Assembly: GCF_004152865.1 (NCBI RefSeq)
Contig: NZ_SEOO01000012.1
Coordinates: 44,766-108,765 of the forward strand
Source: Sphingobium cupriresistens
Lineage (GTDB): Bacteria > Pseudomonadota > Alphaproteobacteria > Sphingomonadales > Sphingomonadaceae
Reading direction: 5' to 3'
Length of the DNA: 64,000 bases
Both the position numbers and the translations under genes were made by a program. Position 1 is the first letter of the stretch. Each line of letters begins with the position of its first letter. The notes beneath the pieces are model-generated. The model had not been told where the DNA came from. It was given only the letters and a program-made list of their open reading frames with translations, and searched no databases. Positions 17,449 to 26,049 of this stretch are shown here, one piece after another.

Positions 17449-17464
17449 GTGAGTAATTAGTCAC
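17449..17464. promoter_or_regulatory. Candidate TetR operator between divergent genes
   Basis: GTGAGTAATTAGTCAC is a 16-bp palindrome with a single mismatched pair, 19 bp before the TetR start codon and 57 bp before the divergent methyltransferase start. Position and symmetry fit an operator for the TetR protein; binding is inferred. Confidence 0.5.
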
Positions 17465-17521
17465 TACCTTTTATGGCGAATTCTGGCCTATGGTTCTGTA
17501 ATCTTGTGAGAGGGAAGCGGC

Positions 17522-18388
17522 ATGACGAAACAGTCGGGTGATAAAACCAGCACGATCAAGGGCGAAGATTGGGCCGGGGAAATGGGCACCAAGTGGCTAG
17601 CCAATCTTGCGCGGTTTGAAGGGATGATCGCACCCATAGGTGCAGCTCTACTAGCCCGCGCTGATTTTCAGCCTGTTGAGCGTGTGCTTGATATTGGCTG
17701 CGGCGGTGGGGGCACAACCATTGCCATTGCCAATGCGGTGGCTCCCGGGGGTGAGGTGTTGGGTATTGATATTTCGCCTGACCTCACTGCGGCGTCGACA
17801 AAGCGGGCGAGCGACGCCGGTGTTGGCAATATCCGCTTCATCTGTGCGGATGCCAGCAATGTACAACTGCCGGATGCGCCATTCGATCGTCTCTTTTCGC
17901 GCTTCGGCAGCATGTTCTTTGCTGAGCCGCATCAGGCTTTTGCAAACCTGCGCAGCCTTTTGCGGCCCGGTGCGCGTATCGATCTCGCAGTTTGGGCTCC
18001 GCCGCGCGACAATTTGTGGATGATGGAAATGATGGGCGTTGTCCGCAGACATGTTGATATTCCACCTGCTGTACCGCGCGCTCCAGGACCCTTCGCATTC
18101 GAGGATCTGGAGTATCTGAACGAGGTGCTTGCGGCCGGTGGTTTTTCGAGTCCCGACATCATGGCCTATACAGGGCAGCAACCGGTTGGCGGCGTTGGAG
18201 CAACGGCGCAGGAAGCGGTAAGTTTCGTGTTGTCCTCCATGGCCGTCGGCAAAGCGCTGGACGAGCAAGGAACAGATGTCCGAGCTGCGGCGGAGGGTGA
18301 ATTGCTGGAATTGTTCGCAAAGCACCACGTGCCGAACCAAGGGGTGATGATGCAGGGCAAGGCCTGGCTGGTGTCAGCCAAGGCTTAA
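17522..18388 (+). CDS. Class I SAM-dependent methyltransferase
   Basis: A 288-residue cytoplasmic methyltransferase. Motif I, VLDIGCGGGGTT, is at about residues 55-66, followed by the acidic ribose-binding motif (EVLGIDIS) and FICADASNVQLPDAPFDRLF around motif II. The fold resembles UbiE/Coq5-like small-molecule methyltransferases, but the acceptor cannot be told. AGAGGGA precedes ATG 17522 by 7 bases. It is divergent from the TetR/ABC/TonB operon and shares its regulatory gap, so it could modify a compound handled by that exporter or receptor; that link is only positional. Confidence 0.82.
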   Translation: MTKQSGDKTSTIKGEDWAGEMGTKWLANLARFEGMIAPIGAALLARADFQPVERVLDIGCGGGGTTIAIANAVAPGGEVLGIDISPDLTAASTKRASDAGVGNIRFICADASNVQLPDAPFDRLFSRFGSMFFAEPHQAFANLRSLLRPGARIDLAVWAPPRDNLWMMEMMGVVRRHVDIPPAVPRAPGPFAFEDLEYLNEVLAAGGFSSPDIMAYTGQQPVGGVGATAQEAVSFVLSSMAVGKALDEQGTDVRAAAEGELLELFAKHHVPNQGVMMQGKAWLVSAKA

Positions 18389-18440
18389 CTGCGCTCTCGA
18401 TCAACGACCTCTCACGGGACGAATTACGCCCAGGCAGGAG

Positions 18441-18464
18441 CGGCCCCACCCGGAGTTGGGGCCG
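18441..18464. terminator. Bidirectional terminator-like hairpin
   Basis: CGGCCCCA (18441-18448) pairs perfectly with TGGGGCCG (18457-18464) over an 8-nt loop, in the 87-bp gap between the converging methyltransferase and DUF736 genes. There is no clear T-run on either side. Confidence 0.5.
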
Positions 18465-18475
18465 CCAATTACGCC

Positions 18476-18796
18476 TTAGCTCGGCGGGTTCCAGATGATG
18501 ACCTTCTTCGAAGGATCATCGCCTGGCGCGTTGGCGATGTTTCCATAGATGGTGCCGAATTCAGGAGCTGAGAGCGAGACCGAGACATATTCGGCGCCGG
18601 TGTTCTGCGAGAAGCGCTTCCAGCCTGCGCCCAGTTCGAAGCCGTTCTTGCGACTGACGATGCGGTAGTCGGGTTCGCTGTCCTTGGTCTTGCGGTTGTT
18701 GGGGATGATGGCGATCGGTGCCGACACGGTCAGCGTGGCGAGGTTGCCTTCGAAGCTGTCGTCAGACTTCACGGTGAGATTTGCGATGGTAGCCAT
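18476..18796 (-). CDS. DUF736 family protein of mobile elements
   Basis: A 106-residue protein that starts MATIANLTVKSDDSFEGNLA and contains VSAPIAIIPN, DYRIVSRKNGFELGAGWKR and EYVSVSLSAPEFGTIYGN, the characteristic beta-rich pattern of DUF736. These proteins are widespread on alphaproteobacterial plasmids and ICEs and have no settled function. ATG 18796 is chosen because it follows AGGAGAAAC; a longer upstream frame adds a non-conserved 34 residues. It supports reading this part of the window as integrated plasmid-like DNA. Confidence 0.9.
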   Translation of the reverse strand: MATIANLTVKSDDSFEGNLATLTVSAPIAIIPNNRKTKDSEPDYRIVSRKNGFELGAGWKRFSQNTGAEYVSVSLSAPEFGTIYGNIANAPGDDPSKKVIIWNPPS

Positions 18797-19234
18797 GTCG
18801 TTTCTCCTAAAGGTGGTCGGGGACCATCCCCGATGGCGCCAAAAGAAGGGGCCGGAAGCCGCCGTCACCGCAGCGTCAGCGAAGGGCGAACCCCGCACGG
18901 GGTTGACGGTATTAGGCGTGACGAGACCCGCAGACAGGCGACAAGGAGGGGTGGTTTTCGCTCCGCCTGAAAACGAATGTCACTCGGCAATCTCCGTTTT
19001 CATCGACCAAAAGTCGGAGGCTTCCTCCCCACCGGATCACTGCATGGAGTGCAGCAGCAATCATCCCTCGCACGCAGCAATTGGCTGATCGAGAGGCGTT
19101 GTCACCTTGGACATTCGACGGGCAACAGCGGGGGCTCCTCGCCGCATTACACAGACTGAAATGTGCAATATCAGCTCTCATATTGACTTTTGTACAGAAT
19201 ATAAGCATATGAAGCCATGAAAGGACATGCCGCC
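18797..19234. other. Gene-poor gap between DUF736 and the toxin-antitoxin pair
   Basis: About 440 bp with no credible gene. It holds a small GC hairpin (AACCCC-GCAC-GGGGTT, 18889-18904) and, at its right end, TTGACT (19183-19188) with CATATG 17 bases further on (19206-19211), a possible promoter for the plus-strand antitoxin gene. Confidence 0.4.
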
Positions 19235-19633
19235 ATGGGTATCCAAACTGCAGCCAAAGCGCCTGTAAAGGGACTTGATCGCAAGGATCTGACGGGGCCA
19301 GCCCTGCGCACGTTCTTCCGCATTGCCGATGCCTGGGGCCTGAAAGAGCAGGAGCAGATGCGCTTGCTCGGTCTGGAGAGCCGCTCGACCTTCCAATCCT
19401 GGAAGCGCGGCGTGGTCGCGGCGCTGCCCAAGGATGCGCTGGAGCGGATTTCCTATGTCATGGGCATCTACAAAGGCCTGCAGATCCTGTTGCCCAAGAC
19501 GGCCGATGAGTGGGTGCGCAAACCCAACAAGGCGCAGGTTTTCGGCGGCGCCTCGGCGCTCGAACGGATGATGTCAGGCAATGTCGCCGATCTCTATGTT
19601 GTGCGTCAGTATGTTGACGGGCAGCGCGGCTGA
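19235..19633 (+). CDS. Xre/MbcA/ParS-type antitoxin of a RES system
   Basis: A 132-residue antitoxin of the Xre/MbcA/ParS family (older name DUF2384). It has an N-terminal helix-turn-helix-like part (LRTFFRIADAWGLKEQEQMR, then LLGLESRSTFQSWKRG) and the C-terminal toxin-contact domain (RISYVMGIYKGLQILLP, later GGASALERMMSGNVADLYVV). ATG 19235 has AAAGGA nine bases upstream; ATG 19217 is also in frame but lacks a ribosome site and lies at the predicted transcription start. The RES toxin gene follows by 3 bp. The pair should be autoregulated by this protein. Confidence 0.9.
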   Translation: MGIQTAAKAPVKGLDRKDLTGPALRTFFRIADAWGLKEQEQMRLLGLESRSTFQSWKRGVVAALPKDALERISYVMGIYKGLQILLPKTADEWVRKPNKAQVFGGASALERMMSGNVADLYVVRQYVDGQRG

Positions 19634-19636
19634 CCC

Positions 19637-20320
19637 GTGGACATTCCCACGTCTGAAGTTCGCTGGACGCCCTGCTACCGCATCATCCCCAGCAGATTTC
19701 CCCCGATCTCGCTGTTCGAGGCGATTGCCGATCCTGCCGATCTCGAAGCGGTCTATGCCATCGAGGCGATGACCAATGACCGCCTGCGCGACGAAGCAGG
19801 CGAGCTGTCGCTCGTGCCGCCTGAAGACCGCGTGTCAGGCCCCGGATCCTCGCCGATCATGGCGGCGTTCACCCACCTCAACCCGGTCGGCGACCGCTTC
19901 ACCGACGGTAGCTACGGCGTCTTCTATGCCGGACTTACACTGGCAACCGCCATCGCCGAGACCCGACATCACCGCACGCACTTCCTAAAGGCCACCGACG
20001 AACCGGCGCAGGAACTCGACATGCGGGTTTATGCCGTCGATCTCGACGCGAGCCTTCACGACATCCGCGGGCAGCGAGAGGCGTTGTCAGCTCTGTACCA
20101 TCCGAGCAGCTATGCCGTGTCGCAGGAAACCGCTCGGACCATGCGCGATGCAGGTTCGGACGGGATTGTCTATGAGAGTGTCCGCGATCCTGACGGCGAA
20201 TGTGCCGCTGTGTTTCGGCCTAGACTGTTGGCAAATTGCCGACAGGAGCGGCACCTTTGCTATGTGTGGGATGGAAGCGAAATTGGCACAGTCTACGAGA
20301 AACGGTTGCTGGATAGTTGA
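19637..20320 (+). CDS. RES-domain toxin (NAD+-degrading family)
   Basis: A 227-residue toxin starting with GTG, directly behind its antitoxin. The RES fold is visible: CYRIIPSRFPP near residue 12 with the conserved Arg, DGSYGVFYAGLTLATAIAET near 85-105 with the Tyr and Glu, and GSDGIVYESVRDP near 170 with the Ser. RES toxins of known pairs deplete NAD+ in the cell and resemble ADP-ribosyltransferases. All expected polar active-site positions appear to be present, so the toxin is probably intact. Such pairs stabilise mobile elements. Confidence 0.9.
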   Translation: MDIPTSEVRWTPCYRIIPSRFPPISLFEAIADPADLEAVYAIEAMTNDRLRDEAGELSLVPPEDRVSGPGSSPIMAAFTHLNPVGDRFTDGSYGVFYAGLTLATAIAETRHHRTHFLKATDEPAQELDMRVYAVDLDASLHDIRGQREALSALYHPSSYAVSQETARTMRDAGSDGIVYESVRDPDGECAAVFRPRLLANCRQERHLCYVWDGSEIGTVYEKRLLDS

Positions 20321-20820
20321 AGGGCTGCCAGCATTTCACCCCAGATCAGTCGTTCCGCCGCCGCAAACTTTCCCAAAGGCTATCGTGAACTGAGTCGGTT
20401 TTCGGCTCGCTGGAAGGACAGAGTCTGGGACAATGCTGCCGTTCGACGTGCGCCGCTCAAACGGCAGACTTCGCCGCAACCCGCCTTAGCTAGCGTGAGA
20501 TGGGGCGGATGGGGGTCTGGGGCAAAAGGTTTCCGGCTCAGGTGTCAACACCGGGACAAAAAACGGGCCAGGCTGTCAAGACCGGTCGACAGTCGAGCAC
20601 TGGCGCACTTCGGTGATTACCTCTGCGGTCGGGGATCCCCGAGTCCGAAGGCATACTCGCTAATCAGCGAGCCGCAGACACCGTTATTCCCGCTACATCA
20701 TCTAGTGGAAGCTATGCACCACAATCATTGCTGGCGACGTCACCGACACGCTGGATCTGGCTTTGCCCCATACCACCTGCCCCCACGAGTTGCACAGTGG
20801 CAAGTGGTATGGCTAGCCGC
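20321..20820. other. Junction between TA module and cobalamin cluster
   Basis: About 500 bp without a convincing gene, at the point where element-type genes give way to cobalamin genes. It contains the repeated motif described at 20543-20591 and otherwise nothing recognised. No terminator for the cobalamin operon, which ends at 20821 reading leftwards, could be found. Confidence 0.4.
20543..20591. repeat. Imperfect repeats resembling an IS21-family end
   Basis: TGTCAACACCGGGACA (20543-20558) and TGTCAAGACCGGTCGACA (20574-20591) are imperfect direct copies 31 bp apart. Multiple TGTCAA-type repeats at a terminus are a hallmark of IS21 elements, but no istA/istB gene is present, so at most this is a remnant end. 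Confidence 0.3.
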
Positions 20821-21348
20821 TCATCCTTTAGGTTTCAGCGTCAATGGAAGGCCGGCGAACATTATGACTGCCTCTTCAACCACTGCCGCTATTTCCTGAT
20901 TGATGCGGCCCGCAACATCGCGAAACCTTCTGGCAAGGGCGTTGTCGGGTACAATGCCCAGACCCACTTCGTTGGCGACCAGAATGACCGGCCCCCGTGC
21001 GGCTGAAAGCGAGCGCGCCAGTCCTTCCGTAGCGGTAGCAGTATCGCGTTCCGCTAGCATCAGGTTCGAAGCCCACAACGTCAGGCAATCGACCAGCACC
21101 ACCGTTTCCGGCGTGCTATATGCCGTGATTGCCACCGCCAGGTCCAGCGGTGCCTCGACAGTTGACCAGCGCGGACCGCGATCGGCGCGGTGCAGCGCGA
21201 TTCGTTCGCGCATCTCATCATCGAAGGCCTGGGCTGTCGCCAGATAGACCAGTTTACCTGTCAGGGTCTCTGCCCGGCCTTGGGCAAAGCGGCTTTTGCC
21301 CGAACGAGCTCCGCCCAGCACCAGCAAATGGGGCAAGGCACTGCTCAT
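20821..21348 (-). CDS. cobU: Adenosylcobinamide kinase / guanylyltransferase
   Basis: A 175-residue bifunctional enzyme (CobU; CobP in Pseudomonas naming) that phosphorylates adenosylcobinamide and transfers GMP to give adenosylcobinamide-GDP for lower-ligand attachment. P-loop GGARSGKSRFAQ is at residues 12-23, followed by YLATAQAFDDEM, the region that carries the guanylylated residue, HRADRGPRW with the expected Arg, LVDCLTLWASNLM and VANEVGLGIVPDN. All are signature positions of the family. It is the last gene of the long cobalamin operon and overlaps cobQ by ATGA. Confidence 0.95.
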   Translation of the reverse strand: MSSALPHLLVLGGARSGKSRFAQGRAETLTGKLVYLATAQAFDDEMRERIALHRADRGPRWSTVEAPLDLAVAITAYSTPETVVLVDCLTLWASNLMLAERDTATATEGLARSLSAARGPVILVANEVGLGIVPDNALARRFRDVAGRINQEIAAVVEEAVIMFAGLPLTLKPKG

Positions 21349-22832
21349 GCACTGTCTCTCGCTGGGACGGAGGCGGGGCGTTCCGCCATCGCCAGCGCCA
21401 CCAGCGCGTCGATATCGAGATCCTCCTCCAGCGCGACTGCGATCTCGTCAAGCGCCGCCTCGACGGTGAAGCCATAGTCCACGCCCCCGGCTTCTACATC
21501 CATGCGCGACAGTAGTGCCCGGCGCAGCTCCGCATCGGCCAGCAGGCCGTGGACATAGGAACCAAACACCGTTCCGCCTGCATTAATCGCGCCATCGCAG
21601 CGTCCATCGGAAAGCAGGGCGAAGGGCCGCTGCGTGTCCGGCCCGCTGGTTTGCCCCATGTGCATTTCATACCCCTGAAAAGGCGCGTCCATCGCCAGCC
21701 CGCTGACCGGGCGCAACGCCTTGTGGGCGTGCAAGGTTGATTCGACATCAAGCAGGCCAAGGCCGCTGGCAGCGCTGGCCGGACCTTCAATCCCATCGGG
21801 ATCTGCGATACTTTTGCCGAGCATTTGGTAACCACCGCAAATCCCAAGGATCAGCCCGCCACGCCGGTGATGCGCCAGAATATCGATGTCCCAGCCTTCG
21901 TCGCGCAAAGCGGCCATATCGGCAATGGTCGCCTTTGATCCGGGCAGGATGATGAGCGCGGCTTCTGCCGGAATCGGCTGACCGGGCGGAACCATGTGCA
22001 GTTCTACCTCGTGTTCGAGCTTCAGCGGATCAAGATCATCGAAATTGGAAATGCGCGGCAGGATCGGACAGGCGATCATGGTGCGCCCCCCTGCGCGCAT
22101 CTTGCCGCGTTCCAGTACCACGGCATCCTCGCTTGGCAGACGCGCGGTGGCCCCCAGCCACGGGACAACACCTAAACCCCGCCAGCCTGACAAGCTTTCG
22201 ATCTGGGCATAGCCATCGGCGAACAAGGCGGGATCGCCCCGGAACTTATTGATGATGAAGCCCTGGATCATCGCCGCGTCGGCCGGGTCGATAATCGTTT
22301 TCGTGCCAACGATGGCGGCAATTACTCCGCCGCGATCAATATCGCCCACCAGCACGACTGGCACGCCTGCCGCGCGCGCAAATCCCATGTTGGCAATGTC
22401 GCCTGCGCGCAGGTTGATTTCCGCAGGAGATCCTGCGCCTTCGACCACGACGATGTCGCAGGCCTGACGGAGCCGCTCATAGCTGGCCAGAACTTCGCCC
22501 AGCAAAGCGCCCCGTGCCTGCCGGAAATTGCCCGCGCCCAATGTGCCTCGCACCCGGCCATGCACTATCAGTTGCGATGTGCGATCCGCCTGCGGTTTCA
22601 GCAGCACCGGATTCATGTCGGTATGCGGCTCCACCTTGCAGGCGATCGCTTGCAAGGCCTGCGCCCGGCCGATCTCGCCGCCATCGCTGGTGACGGCAGC
22701 ATTGTTCGACATGTTCTGCGGCTTGAACGGCAAGACCCGCAAACCCCGCTGCACCAAGGCGCGACACAGCCCCGCCACCAGCACGGATTTGCCCACATCA
22801 GAGCCGGTGCCCTGAAGCATTATAGCGCCCAT
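21345..22832 (-). CDS. cobQ: Cobyric acid synthase (glutamine-hydrolysing)
   Basis: A 495-residue amidotransferase that amidates side chains b, d, e and g of adenosylcobyrinic acid a,c-diamide. The N-terminal synthetase domain starts MLQGTGSDVGKSVLVAGLCR and has FKPQNMSNNA and EGAGSPAEINL. The C-terminal class I-like glutaminase domain has ILGICGGYQMLG with the nucleophilic Cys near residue 330, and a His in YVHGLL. ATG 22832 follows AGGAGG with a 6-base gap and is preferred to an upstream start at 22880. The start overlaps the end of cbiB by 13 bp. Confidence 0.95.
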   Translation of the reverse strand: MGAIMLQGTGSDVGKSVLVAGLCRALVQRGLRVLPFKPQNMSNNAAVTSDGGEIGRAQALQAIACKVEPHTDMNPVLLKPQADRTSQLIVHGRVRGTLGAGNFRQARGALLGEVLASYERLRQACDIVVVEGAGSPAEINLRAGDIANMGFARAAGVPVVLVGDIDRGGVIAAIVGTKTIIDPADAAMIQGFIINKFRGDPALFADGYAQIESLSGWRGLGVVPWLGATARLPSEDAVVLERGKMRAGGRTMIACPILPRISNFDDLDPLKLEHEVELHMVPPGQPIPAEAALIILPGSKATIADMAALRDEGWDIDILAHHRRGGLILGICGGYQMLGKSIADPDGIEGPASAASGLGLLDVESTLHAHKALRPVSGLAMDAPFQGYEMHMGQTSGPDTQRPFALLSDGRCDGAINAGGTVFGSYVHGLLADAELRRALLSRMDVEAGGVDYGFTVEAALDEIAVALEEDLDIDALVALAMAERPASVPARDSA

Positions 22833-23770
22833 GCTGCACCTCCTGCAATTCCGGCCGCTATCAACCACAGGCACAGACATGCACGGGCGTAGATGCCCAA
22901 TCCGCGCTGAATATCCTCTGCCCGGGCCGGGCGGTCTCCCTCCCCAATCCAGAGCTTGTCCGAAAGAATCCCGTCATAAGCGATTGGCCCCGCCAGACGC
23001 AGCCCCAGCGCCCCGGCCATCGCGGCCTCGGGCCAGCCCGCATTGGGCGAGGCGTGCCTGGACGCATCGCGCCATACTATCCGCCAGCCACCCCCGCCGC
23101 ACAGGCAGATCAGCAATCCCGCGAGACGCGCTGGCGCGAGATTCATCGCATCGTCGGTGCGGGCCGCAGCCCAGCCATAGGCGCGCCATCGCTCCTCGCG
23201 GTGCCCAATCATGCTGTCGGCGGTGTTGATCGCCTTATAGGCCCAGATACCGGGCAGCCCCAGCACCAGCAGCCAGAACAACGGCGCGACCACCCCGTCG
23301 CAGAAACTTTCCGCCAGACTCTCGATCGCCGCTCGGGCAACACCCGCTTCATCAAGCGCCGCCGTATCACGGCCAACGATCATGCCGACTGCGGCGCGCG
23401 CGCTGGGCATATCCTGCCGCTCCAGCGCATCGGCAACGGGGCGCACGTGGTCGTACAGGCTGCGCTGCGCCAGACCCGGCCAGGCCAGCACAGCGATCAG
23501 GGGCCAGGCCCAAGGCCCGGCGATTGCCACGAGCAGACTTTGCAGCACCCAGCCCGCACCGCCCGCCACACCCAGCAGGAGCAGGACGGTGACCGCCCCG
23601 GCCATGCGCCGCTGTCCATCGGACCGCGAGGGGACATTCCAGCGCCGTTCCAGCGCGGCGATAATCCGCGCAAAGATGCCCACAGGATGGCCGATCCGGC
23701 GATACAGCGGCTGAGGCCAGCCCACTGCCGCGTCGAGCACCAAGGCCAGGAAAGCAGTCAGATCAATCAT
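22820..23770 (-). CDS. cbiB: Adenosylcobinamide-phosphate synthase (CbiB/CobD)
   Basis: A 316-residue membrane enzyme that joins adenosylcobyric acid to aminopropanol phosphate. The N-terminal DAAVGWPQPLYRRIGHPVG is the family signature. RSLYDHVRPV, MIVGRDTAALDEAGVARAAI, ESLAESFCDGVVAPLFW and YKAINTADSMIGHREERW are all conserved CbiB blocks, and several hydrophobic segments fit an integral membrane protein. The start is set at ATG 23770, overlapping the cobC stop; ATG 23785 is possible. In this operon's Pseudomonas-style naming it would be cobD. Confidence 0.93.
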   Translation of the reverse strand: MIDLTAFLALVLDAAVGWPQPLYRRIGHPVGIFARIIAALERRWNVPSRSDGQRRMAGAVTVLLLLGVAGGAGWVLQSLLVAIAGPWAWPLIAVLAWPGLAQRSLYDHVRPVADALERQDMPSARAAVGMIVGRDTAALDEAGVARAAIESLAESFCDGVVAPLFWLLVLGLPGIWAYKAINTADSMIGHREERWRAYGWAAARTDDAMNLAPARLAGLLICLCGGGGWRIVWRDASRHASPNAGWPEAAMAGALGLRLAGPIAYDGILSDKLWIGEGDRPARAEDIQRGLGIYARACLCLWLIAAGIAGGAAWAL

Positions 23771-24746
23771 CAGCCAGCGCCGCATCAAGGCGATCCAGCG
23801 CCTCTCGGTCGGCGGGCAGGCCCAGGCGCAGCCAGCGCGGATCGTAATCGAACGGCCGCGTCAGGATGGCATGGCGCGCAAGGCGTTCGAACAGCGCGGC
23901 GGCATTGTCCGTTTCGATCAGCCGGAACAGCGGGCAGGCACCTATCGCGCTGAAACCTCGCCGCGCCAGCACCGCGTCCAGCGCATCCGCCTGTTCAAGC
24001 AAGGCCATCCGCATGGCGGCTGTCCAGTCCACATCCTGATATGCCGCCGTGCCGATGGCCAGCGCCGCTGCCGATAGCGGCCAACTGCCCAACCGCTGCC
24101 GATATTGCGCGATCAGCGCGCGCGGTCCCAGCACAAAGCCGAGCCGCACCCCGGCCAGCCCGAAGAATTTGCCGAACGAGCGGAAGATGATCAGCCGCTG
24201 TTCGTCCTGCACATGGGCGGCAAGGCTGCTGTGCGGGGCGGCATCGACAAAGGCTTCGTCCACGACCAGCCACGCTGCGCTGTCGCGCCGCGCCTCCAGC
24301 CAGCCCAGCAGCGTCGCGGGCGGGGTGATCTGCCCATCGGGGTTGTTGGGATTGGCGATGATGAGGGTCGCTTCCTCTGTCCCCGCCAATTCGGTCAGGG
24401 CTACGGGACGGCTGCGGGGAATCATCTCGCCATGGGTGCGATAGCTGGGCTGGGCATGGATAGCGGGGCCGGGCAGGATATCGCCAAGCATGCGCAAGCC
24501 GATCTCCGTGCCCGGAACAGCGCAGACATGGGCAGGGTCCGCGCCGAAACAGGCGGCGGCGGCGGCCTCCAGATCGTTCAGCGCGCCGGTGTCGGGCAGC
24601 GCCTGCCAGTCCACTGCCAGATTGTCCGCGCCGGGCCAGCCATGCGGATTGATGCCGGTGGACAGGTCGATCCACGGCGCCTTGCCCATGCCGAACTGCG
24701 CCATGGCATCGGCCAACCTGCCGCCGTGAAAACTAAAACTGTTCAT
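23763..24746 (-). CDS. cobC: Threonine-phosphate decarboxylase
   Basis: A 327-residue PLP enzyme (CobC of Pseudomonas, CobD of Salmonella) that yields (R)-1-amino-2-propanol phosphate for the corrin side chain. Fold-type I motifs are present: WIDLSTGINPHGWP near the N-terminus, ANPNNPDGQI, LVVDEAFVDAA with the cofactor-binding Asp, and FRSFGKFFGLAGVRLGF with the PLP lysine. ATG 24746 forms an ATGA overlap with cobS and gives normal length; the longer open frame upstream lies antisense-like inside cobS and is not conserved. Confidence 0.94.
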   Translation of the reverse strand: MNSFSFHGGRLADAMAQFGMGKAPWIDLSTGINPHGWPGADNLAVDWQALPDTGALNDLEAAAAACFGADPAHVCAVPGTEIGLRMLGDILPGPAIHAQPSYRTHGEMIPRSRPVALTELAGTEEATLIIANPNNPDGQITPPATLLGWLEARRDSAAWLVVDEAFVDAAPHSSLAAHVQDEQRLIIFRSFGKFFGLAGVRLGFVLGPRALIAQYRQRLGSWPLSAAALAIGTAAYQDVDWTAAMRMALLEQADALDAVLARRGFSAIGACPLFRLIETDNAAALFERLARHAILTRPFDYDPRWLRLGLPADREALDRLDAALADD

Positions 24747-25483
24747 GTCGTGTGTATCCATAGGCCCGTGATTGCCACGCTCAGCAGCAAGCCGGTTTCG
24801 ATCAACTCGATGCCTGCACCATGGCCATCGCCGGAAATCCCGCCCAACGCGCGGCGCACGTGCCTCCCCCACCACAGAACGAGCAATGGTGTGACAAGCA
24901 GCGCCGGAGTGAACCACGCCGCCGCTGCCAGCGCGGCCGCCCAGCCCGCAAGATCGATCGCGCCGATGGCGGAACGGAATCGAGCCGCCAGCCCCTGATG
25001 CAGCGGCATCAGCCACCATGTCCACACCAGCGGGCCGATGCGCGCGGCAAACGGCACCAGTACCAGCGCGCCAAACGCCCGTGCATCCACCAGCATATCC
25101 AGCAGCACCAACTTGCTCAGCAGTTGGAGCACAATCGCGACAACGCCGAAGCTGCCGACATGGGGATCGGCCAGAACGGCCAGCAGCCGCTCGCGATCTT
25201 TATGCGCCGCGCCGCTGGCATCGGCGAGGTCGGCCAGGCCATCAAGGTGCAGCGCGCCGGTCACGCCCACCCAGACGATCAGTGCGGCTAATGTGCCCAG
25301 CCGGTGATCGACCAGCGCGCCTGCCCATGCGGCTCCCGCAACCGCTGCACCAATAACCAGGCCTACAGCGGGAAACCAGCGCATCGACCGGGCAAACGCG
25401 GCATCATCCACGACTATTGTCCGCAGTGGAGTTGGCATAGGCAGCCGCGTCAGGAATTGCAGGGCGATGATGAAGCCCCTCAC
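24743..25483 (-). CDS. cobS: Adenosylcobinamide-GDP ribazoletransferase
   Basis: A 246-residue integral membrane cobalamin synthase (CobS/CobV) that joins adenosylcobinamide-GDP and alpha-ribazole (phosphate). The start FIIALQFLTRLPMP, then GALHLDGLADLADA with the catalytic acidic D-x-x-D motif, the companion KDRERLLAVLADPHVGSFG, and GISGDGHGAGIEL near the C-terminus are all signature blocks, with about six hydrophobic helices. The start is GTG 25483, forming a GTGA overlap with the preceding phosphatase stop. Not to be confused with the cobaltochelatase subunit also called CobS. Confidence 0.94.
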   Translation of the reverse strand: MRGFIIALQFLTRLPMPTPLRTIVVDDAAFARSMRWFPAVGLVIGAAVAGAAWAGALVDHRLGTLAALIVWVGVTGALHLDGLADLADASGAAHKDRERLLAVLADPHVGSFGVVAIVLQLLSKLVLLDMLVDARAFGALVLVPFAARIGPLVWTWWLMPLHQGLAARFRSAIGAIDLAGWAAALAAAAWFTPALLVTPLLVLWWGRHVRRALGGISGDGHGAGIELIETGLLLSVAITGLWIHTT

Positions 25484-26049
25484 GGATAAAGCCCCGCGAT
25501 CTGTGCCGTGGGGGTTGCTCCGGGCCAGACGCGCAACGTCAGCAGGCAATTGTAGGGCAGGTCAACGGCCCACGTCTGGTGCATGTCAAACCCGCACAAC
25601 ACCGCCAGCGCCGCCCGCATCGCGCCAGCGTGCGTGACGATCAGCGTTGGCCGCGCGGCCAGATCGTCAATGGCAGCGGACACACGCTCCACCAGCGCCG
25701 ACCAGCGTTCTCCACCGGGCGGCGCATGGCCATCGGGATCGTCCCAAAACCGCGCCAGCGCCGCGCCTTCGACATCGCCCGGCGCCATCCCGTCCCATGC
25801 GCCAAAGTCCAGCTCGCGCCAGCGCGGATCGATTGACAGCGGCACATCGGTCGCCAGCCCAATGGCCTCGCCCGCCAAACGCGCCCGTGACAGGTCGGAC
25901 GCGATCAGCACTTCCGCCGCCAGATCCCGCGCCTGATCGGCGCAGGCCGCGATACCGGCGGCCGTAGGCGGCGCATCGGTGCGGCCGATCAGCCGCCCCG
26001 CGCCTTCCGGTTCGCCATGGCGCAAGAGGTAAAGTGGAAAGCTGCTCAC
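25480..26049 (-). CDS. Histidine phosphatase, probable alpha-ribazole phosphatase
   Basis: A 189-residue phosphoglycerate-mutase-like phosphatase. The catalytic histidine is in LLRHGEPEGAG (RHG motif, residues 10-12), with a second arginine in SDLSRARLAGEA, the acidic ELDFGAWDG block and the second histidine in LIVTHAGAMRA. In a cobalamin operon such an enzyme most likely removes the phosphate from alpha-ribazole-5'-phosphate or adenosylcobalamin-5'-phosphate (the Salmonella CobC step). It sits between cobT and cobS, overlapping both by 4 bp, which matches that role. Confidence 0.88.
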   Translation of the reverse strand: MSSFPLYLLRHGEPEGAGRLIGRTDAPPTAAGIAACADQARDLAAEVLIASDLSRARLAGEAIGLATDVPLSIDPRWRELDFGAWDGMAPGDVEGAALARFWDDPDGHAPPGGERWSALVERVSAAIDDLAARPTLIVTHAGAMRAALAVLCGFDMHQTWAVDLPYNCLLTLRVWPGATPTAQIAGLYP

